64,000 bases of DNA from Blastococcus saxobsidens (GCF_010682065.1 NZ_JAAGWG010000009.1:1-64000); one strand, 5' to 3'; counted from the stretch's first letter, positions 35,014-43,940 are shown. Numbers and translations: made by a program. Notes: generated from the sequence alone by a model not told the origin.

Positions 35014-35813
35014 GCACCCTCCCGGGCCGAAGTGGCGACAATGGCCCTGATCCGTGGGCCGTGCTGCGGGGCGCCACCAGGGCACGGGTGGCGCTGGGCC
35101 GGGCCGGGGACGGCCTGCCGACGGCCCGGGAGCTGGAGTTCCGGCTGGCGCACGCGGTGGCCCGGGACGCCGTGCACACGGCCCTGGACCCCGAGGTGGT
35201 GCGGGCCGGGCTCGACGGGCTGCCGGTGGTCGAGGTGCACTCGGCCGCCGCCGACCGCGCCGAGTACCTGCAGCGGCCCGACCTCGGCCGGCGGCTGGCG
35301 CCGGGGTGGTCGCTGCCGCGACCGGAGGCCGACGTCGCGATCGTGCTCGCCGACGGCCTCTCGCCCCGGGCGGTGCACGAGCACGGCGCGGCGCTGACCA
35401 CCGCACTCCTGGACCGGCTGGCCGACTGGTCGGTCGGCCCGGTGGTCCTCGCCGCCCAGGCCCGGGTGGCGCTCGGCGACGAGATCGGCGCGGCGCTGGG
35501 CGCCCGCGTGGTGCTGGTGCTGATCGGGGAACGGCCCGGGCTCTCCGCGGCGGACTCGCTCGGCATCTACCTCACCTGGGCGCCGCGGCCGGGCCGCACC
35601 GACTCGGAGCGCAACTGCGTGTCCAACGTCCGGCCACCGCACGGGCTGGGCTACGCGGAGGCCGCCGACCTGGTGCTGCGGCTGCTGGAGGGCGCCCGCG
35701 AGCTGGGCGCCTCCGGTGTGGCGCTCAAGGACGAGGGGCCCTCGCTGCCGTCGGAAAGCGGGCATCGTTCCCCGCCGGGGATCCCTGCGGGGGCCGATCC
35801 ACGGACCGGATGA
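35010..35813 (+). CDS. eutC: ethanolamine ammonia-lyase small subunit (267 aa)
   Basis: The light chain that with EutB binds adenosylcobalamin. Conserved segments are LEFRLAHAVARDAVHTALD, DVAIVLADGLSPRAVHEH, GDEIGAALGARVVLVLIGERPGLSAADSLG and RNCVSNVRPPHGLGY. The start ATG lies within ATGA overlapping eutB. The C-terminal 20 residues (ESGHRSPPGIPAG) extend beyond the usual end and are poorly conserved. Cobalamin dependence means the host must make or import B12. Confidence 0.95.
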   Translation: MSTLPGRSGDNGPDPWAVLRGATRARVALGRAGDGLPTARELEFRLAHAVARDAVHTALDPEVVRAGLDGLPVVEVHSAAADRAEYLQRPDLGRRLAPGWSLPRPEADVAIVLADGLSPRAVHEHGAALTTALLDRLADWSVGPVVLAAQARVALGDEIGAALGARVVLVLIGERPGLSAADSLGIYLTWAPRPGRTDSERNCVSNVRPPHGLGYAEAADLVLRLLEGARELGASGVALKDEGPSLPSESGHRSPPGIPAGADPRTG

Positions 35814-35865
35814 CCGATACGCACGCAATGCTGACGCCGGCGGTCCGGTGCGGGAAGCTCTCGGC

Positions 35866-36258
35866 ATGACGATCGTCGTGGGCTACGTCCCCACTGCCGA
35901 GGGCGAGGCGGCACTGACCGCGGCGATCGCCGAGGCGCGCCGCCGCGCCGAGCCACTGCACGTGCTCAACACCTCGCGCGGCGACGCCTACGTCGACAAC
36001 CGGCTCCTGTCCGAGGAACTCCTGGTCGCGCTGCGGGAGCAGCTCGGCGCCACGGGCGTCGACTACGAGGTCGAGCAGCGGGTGCGCGGTCACGAAGCGG
36101 CCGAGGAGCTGGTCGAGACAGCCGACCGGGTGCAGGCCAGCCTGATCGTCATCGGTATCCGCCGGCGGACCGCCACCGGCAAGTTGCTCACCGGCAGCCA
36201 GGCGCAGCGCATCCTGCTCGACGCCAACTGCCCGGTGCTCGCGGTCAAGGCCGGCTGA
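35866..36258 (+). CDS. universal stress protein, UspA family (130 aa)
   Basis: A single UspA domain. The ATP-binding pattern (GxRRRTATGKLLTGSQAQRIL, corresponding to G-2x-G-9x-G-S/T) lies in the last third, and the chain begins MTIVVGYVPTAEGEAAL and ends CPVLAVKAG. The ATG at 35866 gives the normal length; the frame is open upstream but without family features. It lies 52 bp after eutC on the same strand and may share its transcript or have its own promoter. Confidence 0.9.
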   Translation: MTIVVGYVPTAEGEAALTAAIAEARRRAEPLHVLNTSRGDAYVDNRLLSEELLVALREQLGATGVDYEVEQRVRGHEAAEELVETADRVQASLIVIGIRRRTATGKLLTGSQAQRILLDANCPVLAVKAG

Positions 36259-36283
36259 GCCCGGCCTCGGCCGACGTCGCCGT

Positions 36284-36520
36284 TCAGCGCCGGCGGCGCA
36301 GGACGCGGGCCAGCCGGTGCCGGCGGCCCGCGGTGAGCTCGCCGGCGGTCGCCGGGGCCGGCTCCGGCGGCTCCGGGGCCGCCGCCGCACGCTCGTGCAG
36401 GCGGGCCCGCACGTCGTCGGGGGTGTAGGCGCGGCGCTGCCGCTCGTTGCGGGCCAGCACGACACCGCCGGCGGTGACTCCGGCGAGGCCGGCCAGTCCG
36501 AGCAGCTTCCAGAGGCGCAC
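36284..36520 (-). CDS. small membrane-anchored protein (78 aa)
   Basis: One N-terminal transmembrane helix (LLGLAGLAGVTAGGVVLA) is followed by a highly charged cytoplasmic tail rich in Arg, Ala and Pro, ending in a run of arginines. The pattern (MRLWKLLGLAG...NERQRRAYTPDDVRARL) is seen in small actinobacterial membrane proteins of unknown function. Its start is only 17 bp from the divergent papain-like gene, so promoters must overlap. Confidence 0.65.
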   Translation of the reverse strand: MRLWKLLGLAGLAGVTAGGVVLARNERQRRAYTPDDVRARLHERAAAAPEPPEPAPATAGELTAGRRHRLARVLRRRR

Positions 36521-36537
36521 GTCCGTACGGTAGCGCC

Positions 36538-37167
36538 GTGCCGACGCTGACCCTGGACGAGGCGGTCGACCTCACCCGCACCGGCGACGTGTGGATCTTC
36601 CGCGGCGCGTCCGTCGCCGACCGGGCCATCCAGACGCTGACCAACGCCCCGGTCAACCACGTCGGGATGGCGGTGGTCCTGGAGGACCTGCCGCCGCTGC
36701 TGTGGCACGCCGAGCTGGGGCGCTCGCTGCCCGACGTCTGGACCGGGAAGCACCAGCGCGGCGTCCAGCTGCACGACCTCGGCGACGCCGTCCGCACCTG
36801 GCGGCACAAGTACGGCCAGCGACCGTGGCTGCGCCAGCTGGTCGGCCCGTCCGACGACGGCGGCGTGACGCCGGCCATGGAGGACGCGGTCCTGCGCACG
36901 ATCGCCCGGATGGACGGCCGGCCGTTCCCGACCACCCGGCACCTGGCCGGTGGCTGGATCAACGGGCGGCTGCGCCGCGGGACGACGACGGAGGCCGTCT
37001 ACTGCGCCGAGCTGGTGGCCGCCACCTACACCGCGATGGGTCTGCTGCCCGCCGACCGGCCGGAGAACTGGTACGACCCGGGCAGCTTCTGGTCCGGCGA
37101 CCAGCTCGACCTGCTGCAGGGCGCGGCCCTCGGCCCGGAGGTCGCCGTGGAGGTGCCGCCGGCCTGA
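36538..37167 (+). CDS. NlpC/P60-superfamily papain-like protein, YiiX/YycO-like (209 aa)
   Basis: A soluble protein of the papain-like fold. The catalytic-type histidine lies in APVNHVGMAVVLED (about residue 43) and the cysteine in EAVYCAELVAATYTAMGL (about residue 158), in the permuted order of YiiX/YycO/LRAT-like enzymes. Such proteins cleave or transfer acyl groups on lipids or peptides; the exact reaction is unknown. No signal peptide is seen. The start is a GTG at 36538. Confidence 0.8.
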   Translation: MPTLTLDEAVDLTRTGDVWIFRGASVADRAIQTLTNAPVNHVGMAVVLEDLPPLLWHAELGRSLPDVWTGKHQRGVQLHDLGDAVRTWRHKYGQRPWLRQLVGPSDDGGVTPAMEDAVLRTIARMDGRPFPTTRHLAGGWINGRLRRGTTTEAVYCAELVAATYTAMGLLPADRPENWYDPGSFWSGDQLDLLQGAALGPEVAVEVPPA

Positions 37168-37171
37168 CCGG

Positions 37172-37726
37172 TCAGCGGCGCACCCGGTAGGTGGTCTGCA
37201 CCATCCCGCCGGGGAAGGTGCGGGTCCGCTCGTGCTCCAGCCGGATGTCGGCCGGCAGCTCGCCGAAGGGCGTGTGGCCCGTGCCGATGAGCACCGGGAC
37301 GCGGGAGAGCGTGAGGTCACCGACCAGCCCGGCGGCCAGGAAGGCGTGCACGGTGCGCCCGCCGTCGACGTAGACCCGGCGGTGCCCCGCGGCGGTCATC
37401 GCCGCGACCGCGTCGTCCAGCGAGCGGTGCACGGTGATCCGCGCATCGTCGCCGGGCGTCAGCGTCGTGCTCAGCACGTGCACCGGCCTGCCCTGGTAGG
37501 GCCACTCGGCGAACGGCGCGATGAACTCGTAGGTCGAGCGGCCCATGACCAACGCGTCGACGCCCGCGACGAACTCGCCGAAACCGAAGTCACCGCCCTC
37601 GCCGTCGTCGGGCGCGCCGCCGGCGTCCTGCCCGCCGGTGAGCCAGGAGAGGTCGCCGTCGAGCCGGGCGATGAACCCGTCGACGCTCATGCCGAGGAAG
37701 ACCGAGCCGGTGAAGGAAGCGTCCAT
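37172..37726 (-). CDS. dihydrofolate reductase/RibD C-terminal family protein (184 aa)
   Basis: A RibD_C/DHFR-fold reductase: VFLGMSVDGFIARLDGDLSWL at the start, DALVMGRSTYEFI, and the C-terminal HRRVYVDGGRTVHAFLAAGLVGDLTLSRVPVLIG with TPFGELP. The family reduces pteridine- or riboflavin-like substrates with NADPH; the true substrate here is unknown. I start at ATG 37726; a GTG at 37747 would add seven residues. A strong terminator separates it from the cyd operon upstream on the same strand. Confidence 0.88.
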   Translation of the reverse strand: MDASFTGSVFLGMSVDGFIARLDGDLSWLTGGQDAGGAPDDGEGGDFGFGEFVAGVDALVMGRSTYEFIAPFAEWPYQGRPVHVLSTTLTPGDDARITVHRSLDDAVAAMTAAGHRRVYVDGGRTVHAFLAAGLVGDLTLSRVPVLIGTGHTPFGELPADIRLEHERTRTFPGGMVQTTYRVRR

Positions 37727-37775
37727 GCGGCGCAGCGTGCCGCACACCTACGACAACGCCCTGCGTCCGGGCCCC

Positions 37776-37805
37776 GCCTCCGGATGCTCCGCCTCCGGAT
37801 GCTCC
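37776..37805. repeat. 15-bp tandem duplication
   Basis: Two exact copies of GCCTCCGGATGCTCC (37776-37790 and 37791-37805). The second copy supplies the first bases of the terminator arm that follows. Confidence 0.85.
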
Positions 37806-37839
37806 ACCTCTGCCCACCCGAGCTGGGCAGAGGTGGAGC
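37801..37839 (-). terminator. terminator of the cyd operon
   Basis: A perfect 16-bp stem (GCTCCACCTCTGCCCA / TGGGCAGAGGTGGAGC) with a 7-base loop lies just past the cydDC stop (37860) in the leftward direction of transcription. Confidence 0.8.
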
Positions 37840-37859
37840 TCCCGGACACCACGTGTCCC

Positions 37860-40800
37860 TCACGCGGTGGTGCGGGCCGCCGTCTCGCCGAGCCGGACGA
37901 CGGTGTCGCCGGGGCGTTCCACCTCGTCGTCGTGGGTGACGCAGACGACGACGCGTCCGGCCAGCGCCGCCCGCAGGTCCCGCAGGAGCGCGTCGGCGGT
38001 CGGCCGGTCCAGGTGCGCCGTCGGCTCGTCGAGCAGGACGACGTCCCGCTCGGCCAGCAGCGCGCGGGCGGCGGCCAGCCGTCGGCGCTCGCCACCGGAC
38101 AGCGCCGTGCCGCCCGCGCCGACCGCCGTGTCCAGCCCGTCCGGCAACCCGGCGAGGAGCCCGGCGAGCCCGGCGGCGGACAGCGCCGCGCGCATCCGCG
38201 CCTCGCCGACGGCGCCGGACAGCTCGCCGCGTGGCGCGGCCAGGGCCAGGTTGGCGCGGATGCTGGAGGAGAACACGTGCGCCTCCTGCGGCAGCCACGC
38301 CATGCGGGCGCGCAGGTCGTCCCCGCGCAGCCGGTCGGCGGGCAGCCCGTCCACCGCGTACTCGCCGGCCCGTGGCCGCAGCGCCGCCATGAGGACCGCC
38401 AGGAACGTCGACTTCCCGGTGCCCGACGGCCCGCGCACGACCAGCCAGCCCTCGCCGGCGTCGGCCCGCGCGTCCACGCCGCGCAGCACGTCCGGCCCGC
38501 CGGGCCAGCCGGCGACCAGCCCCTCGGTCCGCAGCGAGGCGACCGCGGACGGCGCGGGCAGCGGCCCGGCCGGGTCGGCGGCCACGGGAGCGCCGAGGAC
38601 GGCGTCCAGCCGCGACCGCGCGTCGGCCAGCGCACCCCGCCGCTGCAGCCCGCTCACCAGACCGGCGAGGGGCTCGGCCAGCGCCAGCGGGGCCAGTGCC
38701 AGCACGGCGAGCGAGGGGCCGGCCGGCCCGGACGCGGCGGCGACGGCCGTGCCGAGCACCGCCGCCAGCCCGGTGCCCAGGACGACCAGCCCGGTGCCGA
38801 GGGCGGCCGCACGGGCGCCGCTGTGCGCGGCTCGCGACTGCCGGTCGGCCAGCGCCGCCAGATCCGCCGCCGCCCGGTCGCCCAGGCCGTGTGCCCGCAG
38901 GTCGCCCAGCCCGTCGAGCACGGTGCCGGTCTCCCGCAGGGCGGCGACGCGCAGGGTGCTCTCCGCCCGGGCCGCCCCGGCGTCGACCCGGCGGTGCACC
39001 AGCACGACCAGCGCCCCGGTCGCGGCCAGCACCGCACCGGCGGTCGCGGCGGCCGGGAGGTGCACCAGCGCCAGCGCGAGCACGGTGAGCGACGGGACGA
39101 CGACGGCCACGGCCAGCGGGGTGCGCACCCGGACGGTCAGGTCCTGGACGACGCCGACGTCGCCGACCACGCGGGCCAGCGCCGATCCGGGGGTGCGGTC
39201 CGCGGCCAGGCCCTGGGCGGCCAGCGCCCGCCACACCCGCACCCGCAGGTCCGCGGCCTGCCGCAGCGCCGCGTCGTGCGCCGTCATGCGCTCCAGCCAG
39301 CGCAGCAGCGCCCGGCCGAGGCCGAAGAAGCGGACGCCGACGATCGCGACCAGCAGGGTGAGCACCGGCGGCATCTCGGCGGCCCGCACGATGAGCCAGC
39401 CGGACACGGCGGTCAGCGCCACGCCCGCGCCCGAGGACAGCGCACCGGTGAGCACCGCGCGTCGCATCGCCCCCGCGGTCGGCGCGGGCGTCGTCGGCCC
39501 CCCGCCGGCACCCGGGGCCCCGACCGCGGCGGTTCGTGCACTTTCCGCCGCGGCGGAACGTGCACGAACCGCCACTGGGGGAGCGGGAGGTGACGCGGCG
39601 GGCAGGTCGACGGTCCGGTCGGCGAGGGCGGCCAGCACCGGGTCGTGCGTGACGAGGACGACGGTGACCGTGCCGTGCAGCGCGGCCAGGAGCGCGGTCA
39701 CCCGGTCCCGGGCGGCGTCGTCGAGGTGGGCGGTGGGCTCGTCGAGCAGCAGCAGCCGGGCCCCGCGGCGCACCCGCACCAGGGCGCGGGCCAGGGCCAC
39801 CCGCTGCAGCTCGCCGGGGGAGAGGGACTCCGGTGCCCGGCCGGCCAGGTCCGCGGCGCCGACGCGGTCGAGGGCGTCGATGACGAGGGCCTCACCGGCG
39901 ATCTCGTCGGGTCCCGGCTCCGAGGCCGCATGCCGGCGCAGCTCGTCGGCGACCGTCGCGCCGGTGGTGCGGGGGAACTGCGGCACCACGGCGACCGCGC
40001 CGGCCGGCACGCCCGAGACCGACCCGGTGACCTGGGCCTCCGGCCCGATCAGACCGGCGAGCGCGGCCAGCAGGGTGGACTTGCCCGACCCGCTGGGCCC
40101 GCGCAGGGCGACCAGCTCGCCGGGGCGCACCACGAGGTCGGTGGGCGGCAGCGCGGCGGCCGCCCGGCCCGGGTAGCCGACGGTCAGGCCCGCGACGGCC
40201 AGGTCGGCGCCGCGCGGGTCGTCGTCGGCGGCGGACACCGGGGCGGACGGGGTCGCCGGCGCGGCCAGCACCGCGCGGGCCTCGGCGGCCGCGAGCGCGG
40301 CGTCCTCGGCTGCGTGGTGGGCCGAGCCGAGCGCGCGCAGCGGGGCGAACGCCTCCGGGGCGAGCAGCAGCGCGGTCAGCCCGAGGCCCAGCGCGAGGTG
40401 GCCCTCGACCAGCCGCAGCCCCACGGTCACCGCGACCAGCGCCACCGACAGCGTGGCGATCAGCTCCAGCACCAGCGCCGAGAGGAATGCGACGCGCAGG
40501 GTGGCCAGCGTGCGGGTGCGGTGCGCCTCGCCGAGCGCGGCCAGCGCGGCGGTCTGCTCCGCGGCGCGGCCCAGCCCGACGAGCACCGGCAGCCCGCGCA
40601 CCAGCTCGGCGACGTGTCCGGCGATCCGGTCCAGGGCCCGGGCGGAGTCCGCCGTCGCCACCTGGGTGTGCCTGCCCACCAGGACCATGAACAGCGGCAC
40701 CAGCGGCAGGGTCACGGCCACGAGCACGGCGGAGAGCAGGTCGGTGAAGGCCAGGACGAGCAGCAGCACCGGGGGGACGACGATCGTCTGGGCGAGCGCC

Positions 40801-41231
40801 GGCAGGTAGGTGGCCAGCGCCGGCCCGAGGTCGTGCAGCCGGGTGGTCGCGAGCACGGCCGCGGGAGCCGGTCCACCCGCGGCGGCGAGGGCGGCGGGGG
40901 AGGTGGCGAGCCGGTCGAGCAGGTGGCGGCGGAGCAGGTCCTCGGCCCGGCGGGCGTCCCGGGCGGCCATGGCCTCGCCGGCGCTCCCGGCCCCGGCCCG
41001 CAGCGCCGCGCCGACGGCGGCGAGCACCAGGGGAGCGGTCGGCGAGCCGTCGGCCTGCCCGGCGGCCCGCGCCACCGCGTGCGCCAGACCGGCGGCCAGC
41101 AGGACCAGGCCGCCGGTCTGGAGGAGGGCGGCGAGCGCGGCCCGCACGAGCGCGCCGGTCAGCCCCGGGACGCCGGCCAGCGCACCCAGCGGCCCTCGAG
41201 GGGCCATTGTGGCGATATCGGCCCTGCTCAT
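37860..41231 (-). CDS. cydDC: fused CydDC thiol-reductant ABC exporter (1123 aa)
   Basis: Both halves of the CydDC exporter are joined in one chain; it exports cysteine/glutathione-type thiols and is needed for assembly of cytochrome bd. Each half has a membrane domain then an ATPase. The CydD half carries Walker A LRGPSGSGKSTLL and signature LSPGELQRVALARAL. The CydC half carries Walker A VRGPSGTGKSTFL, signature LSGGERRRLAAARALL and DEPTAHLDRPT. Fusion is common in actinobacteria such as Streptomyces. The ATG at 41231 overlaps the cydB stop (ATGA); the open frame beyond it runs antiphase through cydB and is ignored. An in-frame palindromic DNA element encodes part of the linker (about residues 553-568). 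Confidence 0.95.
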   Translation of the reverse strand: MSRADIATMAPRGPLGALAGVPGLTGALVRAALAALLQTGGLVLLAAGLAHAVARAAGQADGSPTAPLVLAAVGAALRAGAGSAGEAMAARDARRAEDLLRRHLLDRLATSPAALAAAGGPAPAAVLATTRLHDLGPALATYLPALAQTIVVPPVLLLVLAFTDLLSAVLVAVTLPLVPLFMVLVGRHTQVATADSARALDRIAGHVAELVRGLPVLVGLGRAAEQTAALAALGEAHRTRTLATLRVAFLSALVLELIATLSVALVAVTVGLRLVEGHLALGLGLTALLLAPEAFAPLRALGSAHHAAEDAALAAAEARAVLAAPATPSAPVSAADDDPRGADLAVAGLTVGYPGRAAAALPPTDLVVRPGELVALRGPSGSGKSTLLAALAGLIGPEAQVTGSVSGVPAGAVAVVPQFPRTTGATVADELRRHAASEPGPDEIAGEALVIDALDRVGAADLAGRAPESLSPGELQRVALARALVRVRRGARLLLLDEPTAHLDDAARDRVTALLAALHGTVTVVLVTHDPVLAALADRTVDLPAASPPAPPVAVRARSAAAESARTAAVGAPGAGGGPTTPAPTAGAMRRAVLTGALSSGAGVALTAVSGWLIVRAAEMPPVLTLLVAIVGVRFFGLGRALLRWLERMTAHDAALRQAADLRVRVWRALAAQGLAADRTPGSALARVVGDVGVVQDLTVRVRTPLAVAVVVPSLTVLALALVHLPAAATAGAVLAATGALVVLVHRRVDAGAARAESTLRVAALRETGTVLDGLGDLRAHGLGDRAAADLAALADRQSRAAHSGARAAALGTGLVVLGTGLAAVLGTAVAAASGPAGPSLAVLALAPLALAEPLAGLVSGLQRRGALADARSRLDAVLGAPVAADPAGPLPAPSAVASLRTEGLVAGWPGGPDVLRGVDARADAGEGWLVVRGPSGTGKSTFLAVLMAALRPRAGEYAVDGLPADRLRGDDLRARMAWLPQEAHVFSSSIRANLALAAPRGELSGAVGEARMRAALSAAGLAGLLAGLPDGLDTAVGAGGTALSGGERRRLAAARALLAERDVVLLDEPTAHLDRPTADALLRDLRAALAGRVVVCVTHDDEVERPGDTVVRLGETAARTTA
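39528..39573. repeat. 46-bp near-perfect palindrome inside cydDC
   Basis: Outer arms GGCGGTTCGTGCAC (39528-39541) and GTGCACGAACCGCC (39560-39573) enclose the 16-bp perfect palindrome TTCCGCCGCGGCGGAA (39543-39558); only the T/C pair at 39542/39559 is mismatched. It lies in frame in the non-conserved linker between CydD and CydC. I saw no second copy in this window. Confidence 0.9.
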
Positions 41232-42247
41232 GCCGTCGCGACCTCGGCCGCCTCCTCGTGCACCGGCTCGGCGGTGAGCCGCTTCCGGAACACCCAGTAG
41301 GTCCAGGCCTGGTAGCCCAGCACCACCGGCAGGCCCACGCCAGCGGCCCAGGTCATGACGGTGAGGGTGTAGTCGCTGACCGAGGCGTCGGCGATCGTCA
41401 GGTCGAAGGCGGCGTCGACCGTCGAGGGGACGACGACCGGGTAGGCCGCCCCGAAGATCGTCGCCGCCGCGGCGACGAGGAACAGCGCCCAGGCGGTGAA
41501 CGCGGCACCCTCGCGGTCGAGCTTCATCCGCGTCCACGCCCCGACGACCGCGACGGCCGCGAGCACCCACAGCGCGGCGGTGATCGCCGTGCCGTACCGC
41601 AGGTGCACGATCGCGGCCCACGCCAGCAGCGGGAGCGCGGCGGCCGGTGCCCAGCGGAGCGCGAAGGCCCGCGCCCGCAGCCGCACGTCGCCGTCCACCT
41701 TGAGCGCCAGGAACAGGGCCCCGTGCACCATCGAGAAGGCGAGCACCGCGACCGCGCCGAGCAGCGCCGGCCAGCCCAGGCCGGAGAAGGCCCCGCCGAC
41801 CCGGTTGCCGTCGCCGTCGATCGGCAGCCCGAGGGTGGTGGCGCCGAGCGCGGCGCCGATACCGAGGGCGGCGATCAGCGAGCCGGCGGTGATCACGTGC
41901 GTCCAGGTGGCGTCCCACTGGGCGGTGTGGTGGGAGTGCCGCCACTCGAAGGCGACGGCCCGGATGATCAGGCCGAAGAGCACCAGCACGAAGGGCAGGT
42001 ACAGGGCCGGGAGCCAGGAGGCGTACCAGCCGGGGAAGGCGGCGAACACCGCGCCGGCGGCGGTGATCAGCCACACCTCGTTGCCGTCCCACAGCGGGCC
42101 GATGCTGCGCAGCATCAGGTGCCGGTCGGCGGGTCGCCGGCCGAGCACGGGCAGCAGGGCGGCCACGCCGAAGTCGAAGCCCTCCAGCAGCAGGAAGCCG
42201 ATCCAGAGGACGGCGACGGCGGCGAACCAGACGGTCTGCAGATCCAT
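41228..42247 (-). CDS. cydB: cytochrome bd quinol oxidase subunit II (339 aa)
   Basis: The second membrane subunit of the bd oxidase. The start MDLQTVWFAAVAVLWIGFLLLEGFDFGV is the family hallmark, followed by RSIGPLWDGNEVWLI and AFEWRHSH; about nine hydrophobic segments are seen. ATG at 42247 lies 20 bp after cydA. The stop overlaps the cydDC start. It supports the heme subunit CydA and shares its quinol oxidase function at the cytoplasmic membrane. Confidence 0.97.
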   Translation of the reverse strand: MDLQTVWFAAVAVLWIGFLLLEGFDFGVAALLPVLGRRPADRHLMLRSIGPLWDGNEVWLITAAGAVFAAFPGWYASWLPALYLPFVLVLFGLIIRAVAFEWRHSHHTAQWDATWTHVITAGSLIAALGIGAALGATTLGLPIDGDGNRVGGAFSGLGWPALLGAVAVLAFSMVHGALFLALKVDGDVRLRARAFALRWAPAAALPLLAWAAIVHLRYGTAITAALWVLAAVAVVGAWTRMKLDREGAAFTAWALFLVAAAATIFGAAYPVVVPSTVDAAFDLTIADASVSDYTLTVMTWAAGVGLPVVLGYQAWTYWVFRKRLTAEPVHEEAAEVATA

Positions 42248-42267
42248 GGCTGTGCAACTCCTGCGGC

Positions 42268-43824
42268 TCAGTAGGCGAACTGGAGGACGTCGTCGTCGCG
42301 GTCGCGACGCGGTGCGCCGGCGTCGTCCGCGTCGTCCGGCGGTTCGGGCGTGAAGCCCGGCGTGGGGTGGCCGTCGCCGGTGGTGACGCCGGCCCGGACG
42401 AAGCGGCCGATCAGCCACAGCTCCACCACGGCCAGTGCGCCGTAGACCAGGGTCAGCGCGATCAGCGAGGTCCAGACCTCGGCGGCGGTGACGCCCGGCG
42501 AGACGGCCTGGGCGGTGAAGAAGTACACCTGGTCCTCGACCGGGACGTCGGGGTTCGGGTAGACGACGAAGGGCTGGCGGCCCATCTCGGTGAAGATCCA
42601 GCCGGTCGAGTTGGCCACGAACGGCGCGGCCACCGCCAGCAGCGAGCCGTAGACCCCCACCCGCGACGTCGGCACCCGGCCGCGGCGGGTGGCCCACAGG
42701 GCGTAGGCCGCGACCCCCGCGGACACCGCACCCATGCCGATCATGAGCCGGAAGCTCCAGTAGGTGACCGAGAGGACCGGGGTGTAGTCGATCGGCTCGC
42801 CGGCCTTGTTCCCGAACGACGGGTCGTCGGGGTAGGTCTCGCCGTAGACCGCCGCGTACTCCTCCTGCAGCTCGTTGACGCCCGGGACGGCGGTCGAGAA
42901 GTCACCGTGCGCCAGGTAGCTGAGGATGTACGGGATCGTGATCGAGTGGACCTCGTCGCACTCGTTGGAGCCGAGCTTGCCCCAGGCGAAGACCGAGAAG
43001 GACGCCGGCGCCTCGGTCTCGCACAGCGCCTCGGCCGAGCTCATCTTCAGCGGCTGCTGCTCGTACATGAGCTTGCCCTGCCAGTCGCCGGTGAGGGCGA
43101 CGAGCACGAACGCGGCCAGCGACACCCAGCCACCGAGGCGGACCGACCGGCGCCACACTCCCTGGTCGGGCTCCTCGGTCGAGCGCTCCTCGAGCTTCCG
43201 CTTGCGCAGGTGCCACAGCCCGATGCCGACCAGCAGGGCGCCGGCGACCATGAGCGCGGCGACGATCGCGTGGCTGAAAGCGGCCAGCGCGGTGTTGTTG
43301 GAGAGGACGGCGAAGAAGTCGACCTGCAGCGGGCGGCCCGTGGCGTCGTCGGTCACGACGCCGACCGGGTGCTGCATCCAGGAGTTCGCCGCGATGATGA
43401 AGTACGCGCTGACGATCGAGCCGATGACCGCGGCCCACAGCGCGGCCAGGTGGACCTTCTTCGGGATCCGGCCCCAGCCGAAGATCCACAGGCCCAGGAA
43501 CGTCGACTCGAGGAAGAAGGCCAGCAGCGCCTCGAGCGCCAGCAGCGAGCCGAACACGTCGCCGACGAAGCGCGAGTACTCGCTCCAGGCCAGGCCGAAC
43601 TGGAACTCCTGGACGAGGCCGGTGGCGACCCCGAGCACGAAGTTGATCAGGTAGATGCGGCCCCAGAACCGGGTCATCCGCAGCCACTCGGGGTTGTCGG
43701 TCCGCACCCACATCGTGTGCATGACCGCGACCAGGACGCCCAGGCCGATGGTCAGGGGAACCATCAGGAAGTGGTAGACGGTGGTGATCCCGAACTGCCA
43801 CCGTGCGATGTCGAGTACGTCCAC
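42268..43824 (-). CDS. cydA: cytochrome bd quinol oxidase subunit I (518 aa)
   Basis: The heme-carrying subunit of the high-affinity terminal oxidase. Heme ligand residues are visible: the histidine in TTVYHFLMVPLT (about 18) and in AAFSHAIVAAL (about 185). The quinol-binding loop region GDWQGKLMYEQQPLKMSSAEA with its Lys and Glu, and the GRQP motif (TEMGRQPFVVYP, about 395), are intact. The Q-loop is of the short type. The start is a GTG at 43824 preceded by AAGGAGAG. The gene is the first of cydA-cydB-cydDC and is divergent from a BlaI-type repressor. Confidence 0.97.
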   Translation of the reverse strand: MDVLDIARWQFGITTVYHFLMVPLTIGLGVLVAVMHTMWVRTDNPEWLRMTRFWGRIYLINFVLGVATGLVQEFQFGLAWSEYSRFVGDVFGSLLALEALLAFFLESTFLGLWIFGWGRIPKKVHLAALWAAVIGSIVSAYFIIAANSWMQHPVGVVTDDATGRPLQVDFFAVLSNNTALAAFSHAIVAALMVAGALLVGIGLWHLRKRKLEERSTEEPDQGVWRRSVRLGGWVSLAAFVLVALTGDWQGKLMYEQQPLKMSSAEALCETEAPASFSVFAWGKLGSNECDEVHSITIPYILSYLAHGDFSTAVPGVNELQEEYAAVYGETYPDDPSFGNKAGEPIDYTPVLSVTYWSFRLMIGMGAVSAGVAAYALWATRRGRVPTSRVGVYGSLLAVAAPFVANSTGWIFTEMGRQPFVVYPNPDVPVEDQVYFFTAQAVSPGVTAAEVWTSLIALTLVYGALAVVELWLIGRFVRAGVTTGDGHPTPGFTPEPPDDADDAGAPRRDRDDDVLQFAY

Positions 43825-43864
43825 CGGGGTCTCGCTCTCCTTCGTGCTGCGCCGACGTACTCTT

Positions 43865-43881
43865 TTCTACGCCTTGTAGAA
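43865..43881. promoter_or_regulatory. candidate BlaI-type operator 1
   Basis: TTCTACGCCTTGTAGAA is a perfect 6-5-6 inverted repeat with the CTAC/GTAG arms expected for BlaI/MecI operators, located between cydA (start 43824) and the BlaI-type gene (start 43941). Confidence 0.7.
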
Positions 43882-43889
43882 GACAAAGT

Positions 43890-43904
43890 TCTACGTCTCG
43901 TAGA
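43890..43904. promoter_or_regulatory. candidate BlaI-type operator 2
   Basis: TCTACGTCTCGTAGA is a perfect 5-5-5 inverted repeat with the same arms as operator 1. The centres of the two sites are 24 bp apart, about two helical turns, so two dimers could bind on one DNA face. Confidence 0.7.
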
Positions 43905-43940
43905 CAATCGGCGTGTGACCCGCCGGACAGGGAGGGACCT

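Noticed and set aside
41232-42257. Upstream extension of the cydDC frame to 1465 residues.
   Set aside because: The extension lies in another phase of cydB; the ATGA overlap at 41228-41231 gives the natural start.
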